64,000 bases of DNA from positions 1,178,001 through 1,242,000 of the forward strand of contig CANLQO010000001.1 of the NCBI GenBank assembly GCA_947493335.1, given 5' to 3'. Under the pieces are notes generated by a model. It saw only the letters and a program-made list of their open reading frames with translations. It was not told where the DNA came from and ran no database searches. This DNA comes from an uncultured Paracoccaceae bacterium. GTDB taxonomy: Bacteria > Pseudomonadota > Alphaproteobacteria > Rhodobacterales > Rhodobacteraceae. The position numbers and the translations under genes were made by a program. Below are positions 36,122-45,107 of this stretch, in pieces (position 1 is the stretch's first letter; the number at the start of each line of letters is the position of its first letter).

Positions 36122-36133
36122 AGGAGCGAACAC

Positions 36134-37468
36134 ATGAGCAAGGCCATGAAGATCGCCATCGTGGACGACGAAAAAGACATGCGGCAGTCAATCAGCCAAT
36201 GGCTGGCGCTGTCCGGATTTGACACCGAAACCTACGCCAGCGCCGAAGACGCGCTGCGCGGTGTCGGCAACGATTTCCCGGGGATCATCGTCAGCGATAT
36301 CAAAATGCCCGGTATGGACGGGATGCAGTTCCTCAAAAAGATCAAAGGCGTCGACAGCGCCCTGCCGGTCATCATGATCACCGGCCACGGCGATGTGCCG
36401 ATGGCGGTCGAGGCAATGCGCATTGGCGCGTTTGATTTTCTTGAAAAGCCGTTCAACCCCGACCGGATGACCGAATTGGCCAAGCGCGCCACCTCGGCCC
36501 GGCGTCTGACATTGGACAACCGCGCGCTGCGCAAGGAGCTTTCGGACGGCACAGCGATCATTCAAAAACTGATCGGTCAATCGCCGCCGATGGAGCGCCT
36601 GAAAGAGGATATTCTTGATCTTGGACAGGCCGACGGTCACGTCCTGATCGAAGGAGAAACAGGAACAGGCAAAACCCTCGTCGCCCATGCGCTGCATGCC
36701 GTGGGGGCCCGCGCGTCCAAAAACTTTACCCTGATCTCCTGCTCGGCCTACGAGGAAGAGGCTTTGTCGCGCAGGCTGTTCGGGCCCGCGCAAGAAGATG
36801 AGCCGATCCCGGCGATGGAACAGGCCCGTGGCGGGACCTTGGTTCTGGAAGATATCGAGGCGCTCAGCCATGCGTTGCAGGCCCGGCTGCTGACAGCGAT
36901 CAACGAACAGGGCAACCCGGCTGAAACCCGTATCGTCGCAATTTGCAACCTGCAGGAACAGGACAAGACCTGTGAAAGCGTGCTGCGCCCTGATCTTTTC
37001 TACCGGCTTGCCGCGCTCAAGATCGTGGTGCCGCCACTGCGTCAGCGGGGCGAGGATATCTTGTCACTTTTCACTCGTTTGTCTGAACAATTCGCAGATG
37101 AATATGGCTGTGATGCGCCAGAGGTGTCCGCACAGGAAGCCGCGCAATTGTTGCAGGCGCCGTGGCCCGGCAACGTGCGGCAACTGATCAACGTGGCAGA
37201 GCGCGCCGTGCTGCAAAACCGGCGCGGCACCGGGTCGATCGCGTCGCTGCTGATGGCTGATACCGAAGACACGCGGCCTGCCATGACAACAGAGGGCAAA
37301 CCGCTGAAGGAGTTTGTGGAAGCGTTTGAACGCATGTTGATCGACAACACCATGCGCCGCCACAAAGGCAGCATCGTCGCGGTGATGGAAGAGCTTTGCC
37401 TGCCGCGCCGCACCCTGAATGAGAAAATGGCCAAATACGGGCTGACACGGTCTGACTATCTGAACTAG
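36134..37468 (+). CDS. dctD: DctD response regulator lacking the GAFTGA loop
   Basis: The 444-residue protein has a receiver domain (phospho-acceptor D55 in IIVSDIKMPG). The AAA+ domain has Walker A GETGTGKT at 174-181, and a Fis-type helix-turn-helix lies at the end (LPRRTLNEKMAKYGL). The segment where GAFTGA should lie (after LFG at 215-217) is about six residues shorter and reads PAQEDEPIPAMEQA. The Walker B string is GGTLVLEDIE, not the usual LDEI. It therefore probably cannot remodel sigma-54 polymerase in the normal way and may act with the housekeeping sigma factor. It is coupled to dctB. Confidence 0.9.
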   Translation: MSKAMKIAIVDDEKDMRQSISQWLALSGFDTETYASAEDALRGVGNDFPGIIVSDIKMPGMDGMQFLKKIKGVDSALPVIMITGHGDVPMAVEAMRIGAFDFLEKPFNPDRMTELAKRATSARRLTLDNRALRKELSDGTAIIQKLIGQSPPMERLKEDILDLGQADGHVLIEGETGTGKTLVAHALHAVGARASKNFTLISCSAYEEEALSRRLFGPAQEDEPIPAMEQARGGTLVLEDIEALSHALQARLLTAINEQGNPAETRIVAICNLQEQDKTCESVLRPDLFYRLAALKIVVPPLRQRGEDILSLFTRLSEQFADEYGCDAPEVSAQEAAQLLQAPWPGNVRQLINVAERAVLQNRRGTGSIASLLMADTEDTRPAMTTEGKPLKEFVEAFERMLIDNTMRRHKGSIVAVMEELCLPRRTLNEKMAKYGLTRSDYLN

Positions 37469-37477
37469 GCGATTGCA

Positions 37478-38146
37478 ATGATCCGGTTGCTGAAAACCCT
37501 CGTCTGGTGCGGGGTGCTCTTGCTATGTGCGGCGATGGCTTATGCGTATCAGGGCTATCGTGATGCCCGTGCCGATGCGCCGGCCTTGGCCGAACGCGCC
37601 AACACGCTGATTGCGCAGGGGCGCGGCGGCGCGGCCCTTGGCCCGGATCGTGTGGCGCAGCTTTTGCTGATCGAAGACCCCGCGTTTCAAAACCATGTCG
37701 GATTTGACCTGACGACGCCGGGGGCAGGGGCCACGACGATCACCCAATCCCTTGCCAAACGCGAAGGCTTTGCCGATTTCACGTCGGGTCTGCGCAAGCT
37801 GCGCCAGACCGGTTATGCCATCGGTCTGGAACGGGGGCTCAGCAAAGCGCAGATCCTTGCGTTGTTTCTGGACAGTGTCCCGATGGGTCGTGGCCCCGAC
37901 GGCATCTGGATTGACGGGCTTTTCGCTGCCAGCCAGACGCATTTTGGCGATCAGCCACAGAACGTCTCTGACGAAGACTTTGCCCGCCTGATCGCTGTCA
38001 TGATTGCGCCGGGTCGATTGGCCTTGGCGGACCCGAACGACGAACTTGCATCGCGCACCGCTCGCATTTTGCGCCGCTTGGCAGAAGATTGTGCGCCCGC
38101 AGGTCACCGGGACGTCTGGCTTGATGGCTGTGCCTCTGCACCGTAG
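37478..38146 (+). CDS. Divergent peptidoglycan transglycosylase (GT51/MtgA-like)
   Basis: The 222-residue protein has an N-terminal membrane anchor (residues about 4-24) and a glycosyltransferase-51-like domain. LLIEDPAFQNHVGFD corresponds to the catalytic EDxxFxxH motif, and GAGATTITQSLAKREGF corresponds to GGSTITQQLaKN. The usual KxEIxExYLN string reads KAQILALFLDSVPMG, so the second conserved Glu looks replaced. The domain is also short. It may be a reduced or inactive MtgA relative. It starts 10 bp after dctD and could be in the dct transcript. Confidence 0.7.
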   Translation: MIRLLKTLVWCGVLLLCAAMAYAYQGYRDARADAPALAERANTLIAQGRGGAALGPDRVAQLLLIEDPAFQNHVGFDLTTPGAGATTITQSLAKREGFADFTSGLRKLRQTGYAIGLERGLSKAQILALFLDSVPMGRGPDGIWIDGLFAASQTHFGDQPQNVSDEDFARLIAVMIAPGRLALADPNDELASRTARILRRLAEDCAPAGHRDVWLDGCASAP

Positions 38147-38578
38147 CGCCTGCCCCCCCCTCGCAAATCGTGCGCAAGACCAAACCTCTTTGACCGTTCG
38201 GTCAGATCGCATCTTGTTTTATGACGGTACTGTGACTTATGTAGGAGTCACGGATGTCCTTGCGACGATGCACGGTGCCATCCGGTGAGATTCTCTGCCA
38301 GATGAATGGATTTCCCGCATCTGGCAGCTGATTTGATCCCAAAGGGGTCAGAAGAACGCCCTGGTCGCACGTGTTTTTGTGCAGAGCCGGGCCATGAACG
38401 GGCCGCAACCCACGCGGTCGGAGAAGAAACGCGATGCAAAGCGCGCTACATACAGGCAGCCAGCACCACGCCCCAAGGGGCCGGGTCGCTGCCCGCGCTA
38501 TGGTCGCCCAAATCAGACACGCCAAACGGACCGAAGCCCCCCCCGGGGGCAGGCTGGTTTTGTGTGCGAATGGACAAA
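38147..38578 (+). promoter_or_regulatory. 432-bp gene-free region: promoter and structured 5' leader of rne
   Basis: No convincing gene lies here. Several hairpins are visible. CTGCCAGATG at 38295-38304 pairs perfectly with CATCTGGCAG at 38318-38327. GATCCC at 38335-38340 pairs with GGGGTC at 38344-38349. A GCCCCC/GGGGGC hairpin lies near 38536-38551. RNase E autoregulates its mRNA through its 5' leader in E. coli, and a similar role is plausible here. The reading frame is open from 38306 but lacks protein-like conservation in my judgement. Confidence 0.6.
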
Positions 38579-41245
38579 ATGCCAAAGAAAATGCTTATCG
38601 ATGCGACGCACGCGGAGGAAACCCGCGTCGTCGTTGTAGACGGAAACAAAGTCGAGGAATTTGATTTCGAAAGCCAGTTCAAGCGTCAGCTTGCTGGTAA
38701 TATTTATCTAGCCAAGGTCACGCGGGTCGAACCCTCGTTGCAGGCGGCGTTTGTGGACTATGGCGGCAATCGCCACGGGTTCCTTGCGTTCTCGGAAATT
38801 CATCCCGACTACTACCAAATTCCCGTCGCTGACCGCGAGGCACTGCTGGCCGAAGAAAAGGCCTATGCCGAAAGCCTCAAAGCCGCCGACGAAGAGGAAG
38901 AGAAACCAAAGCCAAAACGCCGCCGGCGCAGTCGGTCAAAAGCGGTTGAGGCCAACAGTGATGACGCCGTCGCGACACAAGAGGTCGAGACCGAAGAGGA
39001 TGAAACCTCTGGCGACATCAACGGCATGGAAACCATCGACCTTGATGACAGCGAAGAAGGCTCCAGCCCGATGGAGCTTGTGGCGGATACGCCGGTCGAA
39101 ACGCCTGCCGCTGATGAAGATGTCGACGGTGATGACGCTGATAACGATGATGACGACGACGGCGAAAAGGCGGCCGATGCCACCGCCAAGGACGAAACCA
39201 TCGAAAGCGTCGCCAAGGAAGACGACACTGACGAGGTGCGTCCAGTCCGCAAGCCGCGCCCCAAGCGCTACAAGATCCAGGAAGTGATCAAGGTTCGCCA
39301 GATTCTGCTGGTGCAGGTCGTCAAGGAAGAGCGCGGCAACAAGGGTGCAGCCCTGACCACCTATCTGTCGCTGGCTGGTCGCTATTGCGTGCTCATGCCC
39401 AATACCGCCCGTGGCGGTGGCATCAGCCGCAAGATCACCAATGCCGCCGACCGCAAGAAGCTCAAGGAAATTGCGGGTGGGATGTCCGTGCCGGAAGGGG
39501 CGGGGCTGATCATCCGCACTGCGGGATCGCAACGCACCAAGACCGAGATCAAGCGCGACTATGAGTACCTGCAACGCATGTGGGAACAGATCCGCGAACT
39601 GACGCTGAAATCCACAGCGCCTGCGCGGATCTATGAAGAGGGCAACCTGATCAAACGCTCAATCCGTGATCTTTATTCGAAAGAGATCGACGAGGTGATC
39701 GTGGCCGGTGATACCGGTTACCGCGAGGCCAAGGACTTCATGAAAATGATCATGCCGTCCCACGCCAAGAACGTGAAGCACTACGCCGAGCAACTGCCGC
39801 TTTATGCCCGTTATCAGGTTGAGGGATATCTGGCGGGCATGTTCAACCCGACCGTGCAATTGCCATCAGGCGGCTACATCGTGATCGGCGTCACAGAAGC
39901 GCTGGTGGCCATCGACGTGAACTCTGGCCGGGCCACAAAAGAAGGCTCGATCGAACAGACTGCACTCAAGACCAACCTTGAAGCGGCGGACGAAGTGGCC
40001 CGGCAATTGCGCCTGCGCGACCTCGCCGGTTTGATCGTGATCGACTACATCGACATGGACGAACGGCGTAACAACACCGCCGTGGAAAAGCGTTTTAAGG
40101 ACAAGCTCAAGACTGACCGCGCGCGGATTCAGGTGGGCCGTATCTCGGGCTTTGGCCTGATGGAAATGTCGCGGCAGCGTCTGCGTCCCGGCATGCTCGA
40201 GGCGACGACACAGATGTGCAGCCATTGCCACGGCACAGGGCTTTTGCGTTCAGATGACAACGTGGCACTGAACATCCTGCGTCAGTTGGAAGAAGAAGGC
40301 GTGCGCGGCCGCTCCAAAGAGGTGCTGATCAAAGCGCCGGTGTCGATTGCCAACTTCCTGATGAACGGCAAGCGCGAACATATCGCCGAAATCGAAGCGC
40401 GCTATGGCATGTCGGTGCGGATCGAATGTGATCCCACGATGGTGTCACCCGATTTCGCGCTTGAAAAGTTCAAGACAGCAACACGCGTCGTGCCCGATGC
40501 CACGCCTGTCGTGACTTCGGCGGTGGTGATGGATGACGACGATGATGTCGTGGTCGAGGCCCCCGAAGAGGACGAAGAAGAGACGGCAAACGCCCAGCCG
40601 GATGGCGAAGATCGCCCGAAAAAGCGTCGTCGGCGGCGCCGGCGTCGGCGTGGCGGCGGTGGTGAAAACCAATCCGACCAGCCGCAGACCGAGGGGCAAG
40701 AAGATGCGCCCGCGCAGGCTGACAGCGACGGCCCTGCAGAGGCGGAAGCGCCTGATGCTGGATCCGAAGAGGCACCCGCAGAAAAGCCCAAACGCACCCG
40801 GACGCGCCGCAAAAAGGCAGAGCCCGAGGTCGCGGCCGAAGCTGCGGCAGAGGCTGATGTCGCAACGGCGGAGCCTACCGAAGAGGCACCCGCAGAGAAG
40901 CCAAAGCGCACACGTACGCGGCGCAAAAAGGCCGAACCCGCGGCAGAGGATGCCGCCGCCAATGAGGCCGCGCCAGCAAGCGAAGAGGCCGCCGCACCCG
41001 ACGCAGAGGACAAGCCAAAGCCAAAGCGCAAACCCCGTGCCCGCAAAAAGGCCGAGCCGGTAGCGGCAGAGGTTGACGCCACGCCAGAGGCCGCGCCCGA
41101 GACCAAGGCTGTGGACGTTGTGGCCGAAGCACCAGCACCAGCGCCGGAACCAGCGCCAGCGCCGGAGCCTGAACCCGTTGCGGCGGAAGAAGCACCGCAG
41201 GCAGACAAGCCCAAGCGCAAGGGCTGGTGGTCGCTCGGCCGCTAG
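38579..41245 (+). CDS. rne: Ribonuclease E
   Basis: I chose the ATG at 38579 (MPKKMLIDATHAEETRVVVV); a second ATG three codons upstream is possible. The 888-residue protein has an S1 domain split by a long charged insert (residues about 90-230, Asp/Glu-rich with basic patches). The RNase H-like and catalytic region follows with VAIDVNSGRATKEGSIEQTALKTNLEAA, VIDYIDMDERRN and the Zn-link CSHCHGTG. The disordered C-terminus contains repeated AEKPKRTRTRRKKAEP blocks near residues 735 and 775. RNase E starts mRNA decay and processes rRNA and tRNA. The tail is the likely degradosome and RNA-binding scaffold. Confidence 0.96.
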   Translation: MPKKMLIDATHAEETRVVVVDGNKVEEFDFESQFKRQLAGNIYLAKVTRVEPSLQAAFVDYGGNRHGFLAFSEIHPDYYQIPVADREALLAEEKAYAESLKAADEEEEKPKPKRRRRSRSKAVEANSDDAVATQEVETEEDETSGDINGMETIDLDDSEEGSSPMELVADTPVETPAADEDVDGDDADNDDDDDGEKAADATAKDETIESVAKEDDTDEVRPVRKPRPKRYKIQEVIKVRQILLVQVVKEERGNKGAALTTYLSLAGRYCVLMPNTARGGGISRKITNAADRKKLKEIAGGMSVPEGAGLIIRTAGSQRTKTEIKRDYEYLQRMWEQIRELTLKSTAPARIYEEGNLIKRSIRDLYSKEIDEVIVAGDTGYREAKDFMKMIMPSHAKNVKHYAEQLPLYARYQVEGYLAGMFNPTVQLPSGGYIVIGVTEALVAIDVNSGRATKEGSIEQTALKTNLEAADEVARQLRLRDLAGLIVIDYIDMDERRNNTAVEKRFKDKLKTDRARIQVGRISGFGLMEMSRQRLRPGMLEATTQMCSHCHGTGLLRSDDNVALNILRQLEEEGVRGRSKEVLIKAPVSIANFLMNGKREHIAEIEARYGMSVRIECDPTMVSPDFALEKFKTATRVVPDATPVVTSAVVMDDDDDVVVEAPEEDEEETANAQPDGEDRPKKRRRRRRRRRGGGGENQSDQPQTEGQEDAPAQADSDGPAEAEAPDAGSEEAPAEKPKRTRTRRKKAEPEVAAEAAAEADVATAEPTEEAPAEKPKRTRTRRKKAEPAAEDAAANEAAPASEEAAAPDAEDKPKPKRKPRARKKAEPVAAEVDATPEAAPETKAVDVVAEAPAPAPEPAPAPEPEPVAAEEAPQADKPKRKGWWSLGR

Positions 41246-41252
41246 ATCAACG

Positions 41253-41306
41253 CCCTGAACACCGAAACGCCGCTCCACCATCTGGGGCGGCGTTTCGCAT
41301 TCAGGG
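41253..41306. terminator. Long bidirectional terminator between rne and tusA-like gene
   Basis: GAAACGCCGC at 41264-41273 pairs with GCGGCGTTTC at 41287-41296. The outer arms CCCTGAA at 41253-41259 and TTCAGGG at 41300-41306 extend the stem. It lies exactly between the two convergent stops. A CTTTTT tract follows at 41314-41319 on the plus strand. Confidence 0.85.
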
Positions 41307-41308
41307 TT

Positions 41309-41536
41309 TCAGGCTTTTTGGATCAGATAGCGCTGGACGCCACCCGCATCATCCTGTGCGATCAGGTGATGCCCGGCCTCTGCGCAAAAATGCGGTACGT
41401 CCACGACCGCTGCGGGATCATCGGCCAGAACTTGCAATATCTGACCGCTTTCAAGGGACGCCAGACGTTTGCGCGCTTTCAGAACGGGCAGGGGGCAAAG
41501 CAGCCCGATGGCATCAAGTTCGGCATCATGTTCCAT
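41309..41536 (-). CDS. TusA-family sulfurtransferase
   Basis: The 75-residue protein has the family motif CPLPVLKARKRL with the reactive cysteine at position 14 (DAIGLLCPLP). TusA-like proteins carry persulfide sulfur for tRNA thiolation, molybdenum cofactor synthesis or dissimilatory sulfur metabolism. No partner gene is adjacent; a CcdA-like thiol transporter is divergent from it, which may hint at a thiol or sulfur function. Confidence 0.92.
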   Translation of the reverse strand: MEHDAELDAIGLLCPLPVLKARKRLASLESGQILQVLADDPAAVVDVPHFCAEAGHHLIAQDDAGGVQRYLIQKA

Positions 41537-41625
41537 AACTTCCCGATTAGGCGCGATGTTTCAGCTTGTAAACAACTGCGTGACGGGCAGGTGACGTCGC
41601 CCGTGTGACAGGTTAGGTGGGGAAC

Positions 41626-42381
41626 ATGTTGGAAGCCGCCCAGATTCTTGACGCGACACTGCTGCCCGCGATGTTCATCGCATTACTGGCGGGGCTTTTG
41701 TCGTTTTTGTCACCCTGCGTGCTGCCGATTGTGCCGCCATATCTGGCCTTTATGGGCGGCGTCTCCATGACCGAGATGGAAGAAACCGGTGCCGGACGCA
41801 GGCGCGTCTTGCTGGCCTCTGCCTTCTTTGTGCTGGGACTTTCAACCGTCTTTCTGCTGCTCGGCTTTGCCTTTTCGGCCATGGGACGCATGCTTTTGTC
41901 CTTTCAGGACTGGTTTGTGGTTGTCGCCGGTGTCGTGGTGATGATTTTTGGCGCGCATTTTGTTGGCGTCTTTCGCATCCCGTTCCTGGACCGCGAAGCG
42001 CGCATGGACACAGGCGACAGGGGCGGGTCGGCCCTTGGGGCCTATGTATTGGGACTGGCGTTTGCCTTTGGCTGGACACCCTGTCTGGGTCCCATTCTGG
42101 GCGCGATTCTGGGTCTTGCAGCATCTGAGGCGGACGTTTGGCGCGGCACGACCCTTCTGGCGGTATATGCCATGGGCCTTGGCATTCCATTTCTGCTGGT
42201 CGCGGCCTTCTTTCCGCGCCTGAAAGGGGCAATGGCCTGGATGAAGCGCCATATGACCCGGATCGAGCGGACATCTGGCCTGCTTTTGTGGACCGTTGGC
42301 CTGATGATGCTGACCGGCCAGTTCACCGCCTTTAGTTGGTGGTTGCTGGAACGGTTCCCTGCGCTCGCTGCATTGGGATAA
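41626..42381 (+). CDS. ccdA: CcdA-type cytochrome c biogenesis / thiol-transport protein
   Basis: I prefer the ATG at 41626, with AGGTGGGG upstream, over the GTG at 41617. The 251-residue protein has six hydrophobic helices and the two conserved cysteines in LSFLSPCVLPIVPPYLAFMGG (C31) and FGWTPCLGPILGAILG (C153). CcdA moves reducing equivalents across the membrane from thioredoxin to periplasmic apocytochrome c or thioredoxin-like proteins. No other cytochrome maturation gene is adjacent. Confidence 0.93.
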   Translation: MLEAAQILDATLLPAMFIALLAGLLSFLSPCVLPIVPPYLAFMGGVSMTEMEETGAGRRRVLLASAFFVLGLSTVFLLLGFAFSAMGRMLLSFQDWFVVVAGVVVMIFGAHFVGVFRIPFLDREARMDTGDRGGSALGAYVLGLAFAFGWTPCLGPILGAILGLAASEADVWRGTTLLAVYAMGLGIPFLLVAAFFPRLKGAMAWMKRHMTRIERTSGLLLWTVGLMMLTGQFTAFSWWLLERFPALAALG

Positions 42382-42441
42382 AGGCTTATTTTCGTCCCAA
42401 TCCTGCGCTAGGCTGCGGCAAAACCGCAAACAGGCACCCTC

Positions 42442-43752
42442 ATGACCGAAGATATGCCGCCAGCCCCTGTGCGCCGCCGTCGGGTCTTCTACATCCCCGG
42501 CTACGATCCGATTCATCCGCGTCGCTACCGCGAGCTTTACCGGACCGAATCCGCCGCGCAGGCCGAAATCTCTGGCTATGAGATCGGGATCGCCCCGCGA
42601 CAGGACGCCGAGACCTATGGCTGGAAAGTCGCCGCCAAGATCGACGGCGGGGCAACACTGACCGATGTGGATGTTCTGATCTGGTCCGACATTGTGCGCG
42701 ACAGCATGTCCAACTCGATCCCCGCAACTTACTGGCAATTGGCCCGTACCGCTTGGACCTATATCGCCAGCGGCACGTTGCGTCGCCTGATGTGGATGCG
42801 CAAAGGCCCGGTGATCGCCGCCCTCTATCCGGTTGGTATGTTGTTGCTGCAATTGCTTGTCGCCATTCTTGTCGCATGGATCCCCGCAAAGCTGATCGAC
42901 ATGGTCATCCCGCTGATCACGCTGCCATTTGTGCGGCTTGCGGGCATGCTGGGGCTTGGCCCTGATGGGATCATCAATGTGGCATGGGCTGTTGGGCTAT
43001 TGCTTGGCTTTGTGTCGTGGTTCGTGTGGATCTACGGCGTCATCTGGATTCTGCGGTGGTTCAAATCCAAGGATAACAAGCTTTACGCCTATTACCTGAT
43101 GCACGATTATGCCTATTCGGCGCGCTACAACGGGGCAAATCCAAAACCGTTGGAAGAACGGATGGCGCAGTTCGGCGACCAGATCGCGGCAGCGCTTTTG
43201 GAGAATGTGGACGAGGTTCTGGTTGTCGGCCATTCCTCTGGCGCGCATCTGGCGGTCTCGATCATCGCCGATCTATTGCGCAATGATCGTGTGCCGGCAA
43301 CAGGGCCGACCCTGTCATTCCTGTCGCTGGGGCAGGTTGTACCGATGGTGTCGTTCCTGCCAGAGGCTTACCGCCTGCGGAATGATCTGGCCTTTCTGGC
43401 AGTGCAGGAGCAGGTGGCGTGGGTCGATGTCACGGCCCCCGGTGACGGCTGTTCATTTGCGCTGTGTGACCCTGTTGCGGTTACAGGCGTCGCGCCCCCG
43501 GGCGCGCATTGGCCGCTGATCATTTCTGCCGCTTTCACCCAGACGCTTTCGCCCGAGAAATGGAAAGAATTGCGTTGGCGCTTCTTCCGGCTCCATTTCC
43601 AATACCTCTGTGCCTTCGACCGACCCAAAGACTATGATTACTTCAAGATCAGCGCGGGCCCGCTGACGCTGGCAGACCGCTACCGCAACAGGCAATCGTC
43701 GAAGTCGCGCATTGATGTACCGGCCTCCAAACATACGTCCCTGCATCCATGA
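42442..43752 (+). CDS. Membrane-anchored alpha/beta hydrolase-like protein
   Basis: The 436-residue protein begins RRVFYIPGYDPIHPRRYRELY, a loop seen in lipase-like alpha/beta hydrolases. It contains three transmembrane helices (about 123-147, 149-170 and 178-206) inserted into the fold. It then resumes with the nucleophile elbow VVGHSSGAHLA (Ser265). A later His near LHFQYLCAFDRPKDYDYF could complete a triad, but this is uncertain. The downstream P450 start overlaps its stop (ATGA), so the two are co-translated. The substrate is unknown; a membrane lipid is an attractive guess. Confidence 0.8.
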   Translation: MTEDMPPAPVRRRRVFYIPGYDPIHPRRYRELYRTESAAQAEISGYEIGIAPRQDAETYGWKVAAKIDGGATLTDVDVLIWSDIVRDSMSNSIPATYWQLARTAWTYIASGTLRRLMWMRKGPVIAALYPVGMLLLQLLVAILVAWIPAKLIDMVIPLITLPFVRLAGMLGLGPDGIINVAWAVGLLLGFVSWFVWIYGVIWILRWFKSKDNKLYAYYLMHDYAYSARYNGANPKPLEERMAQFGDQIAAALLENVDEVLVVGHSSGAHLAVSIIADLLRNDRVPATGPTLSFLSLGQVVPMVSFLPEAYRLRNDLAFLAVQEQVAWVDVTAPGDGCSFALCDPVAVTGVAPPGAHWPLIISAAFTQTLSPEKWKELRWRFFRLHFQYLCAFDRPKDYDYFKISAGPLTLADRYRNRQSSKSRIDVPASKHTSLHP

Positions 43753-45107
43753 CCCTGCCGCCGAAACCTGCGGCGCGGCCTGACAAGGTTTCGCTCTGGC
43801 GATATATGAAGCTTTTCCGTGCCGACATCCTCTCGGCACAGCCGGCGCGGCTTTATCGCGCCTGGATGGCAGAGTTTCGCACCCCGTTCTTTCGCAGCTA
43901 TCTGGTCAATGACCCCAGCCTTGTGAAACGGGTCTTGCACGAACGCCCCGATGATTTTCCAAAGTCCGACAGGATCGGCGCTGGTTTGCGCCCCTTGTTG
44001 GGCAATTCGGTCTTTCTGACCAACGGTGAGACATGGAAGCGTCAACGCCGCATCATCGATCCTGCGTTTGAAGGCGGACGCCTGCGCGAAGTCTTCCCGG
44101 CGATCCACGCCGCAGGTGCTGCGGCCGTCACGCGCATCGCAACACAAGCAAACGACGCGCCCATCGACATCGAGCCAGAGACAAGCCACGCCGCCGCTGA
44201 TGTGATCTTTCGCACGCTCTTTTCGATCCCCATTGAAAACGCCGTGGCGACAGAGGTCTTTGAAGAATTCCGGCGTTATCAACGCAGCCAGCCGATCCTG
44301 AACCTCGCGGCCTTTGTGCGTGGCCCGCGCTGGATGCCACGGTTCTTTGGCAAGGACACACGCGACTCGGCCCGTAAGATCCGCAACCTTATCGCCAAAC
44401 TGGTTGAGGCGCGCCAGGTAGAGATCGCGGCAGGCACGGCCCCTGATGATCTGGCAACCAAGATCTTGACCACGAAAGACCCACAAACGGGGCAGGGGTT
44501 CGACGCTGACGAGATGGTGGATCAAGTCGCTATCTTCTTTCTGGCAGGGCATGAAACCTCTGCCGCGGCGTTGTCATGGGCGCTTTATCTTCTGGCGACG
44601 CACCCCGACTGGCAGGACAGCGTCGCCACCGAGGCGACGCAGCTAACAGCGGATTTCAGCAGTGTCAGCCGCCTTAAGATCACGCGGGATGTTTTCCGCG
44701 AGGCGCTGCGCCTTTATCCTCCCGTGCCGATGATGGTGCGTGAAACCACCTGTCCCGAAGAGTTTCGCGACCGTCCGGTCAAACCCGGCGCGCAGGTTGT
44801 ACTGTCGCCCTGGCATCTGCATCGCCAGAACAGGCTCTGGGACAATCCCGATGGTTTTGATCCGACCCGTTGGGGCACTGAGAACGGCAAAAGCTGCCAG
44901 CGCGATGCGTTTATCCCGTTCTCGGCCGGGCCACGCGTTTGCACCGGAGCGGGTTTTGCCATGATCGAAGGCGTGGTTCTGCTGGCACAGCTTTTGCGCG
45001 CCTACCGGTTTGAGGCGATGCCCGATCGCGTCCCGCAGCCGGTGGCCCATCTGACTGTGCGCACCGCCCATGGCATGTGGCTGCGATTCGTCCCGCGCGC
45101 GGCGTGA
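43749..45107 (+). CDS. Cytochrome P450
   Basis: The 452-residue protein has the oxygen-binding I-helix AIFFLAGHETSAAALSWAL, the K-helix ExxR in REALRLYPPVPMM and the heme-ligand loop FIPFSAGPRVCTGAGFAM (Cys near residue 398). It is a soluble-type chain resembling the CYP4/CYP102 fatty-acid branch in layout, but family assignment needs comparison. It is translationally coupled to the hydrolase-like gene upstream. No ferredoxin or reductase gene is nearby, so redox partners are encoded elsewhere. Confidence 0.93.
   Translation: MTLPPKPAARPDKVSLWRYMKLFRADILSAQPARLYRAWMAEFRTPFFRSYLVNDPSLVKRVLHERPDDFPKSDRIGAGLRPLLGNSVFLTNGETWKRQRRIIDPAFEGGRLREVFPAIHAAGAAAVTRIATQANDAPIDIEPETSHAAADVIFRTLFSIPIENAVATEVFEEFRRYQRSQPILNLAAFVRGPRWMPRFFGKDTRDSARKIRNLIAKLVEARQVEIAAGTAPDDLATKILTTKDPQTGQGFDADEMVDQVAIFFLAGHETSAAALSWALYLLATHPDWQDSVATEATQLTADFSSVSRLKITRDVFREALRLYPPVPMMVRETTCPEEFRDRPVKPGAQVVLSPWHLHRQNRLWDNPDGFDPTRWGTENGKSCQRDAFIPFSAGPRVCTGAGFAMIEGVVLLAQLLRAYRFEAMPDRVPQPVAHLTVRTAHGMWLRFVPRAA

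Noticed and set aside
38306-38578. N-terminal extension of RNase E by 91 codons
   Set aside because: The extension lacks similarity to RNase E and covers the hairpin-rich leader. The start MPKKMLIDATHAEETR fits the family.
40750-41100. Direct repeats in the rne tail considered as a tandem-repeat or CRISPR-like element
   Set aside because: They are in-frame coding repeats of a basic and acidic peptide block with no constant spacer.
40470-41281. Antisense frames across the repetitive RNase E tail
   Set aside because: They are low-complexity shadows of the Ala/Glu/Lys/Arg-rich repeats.
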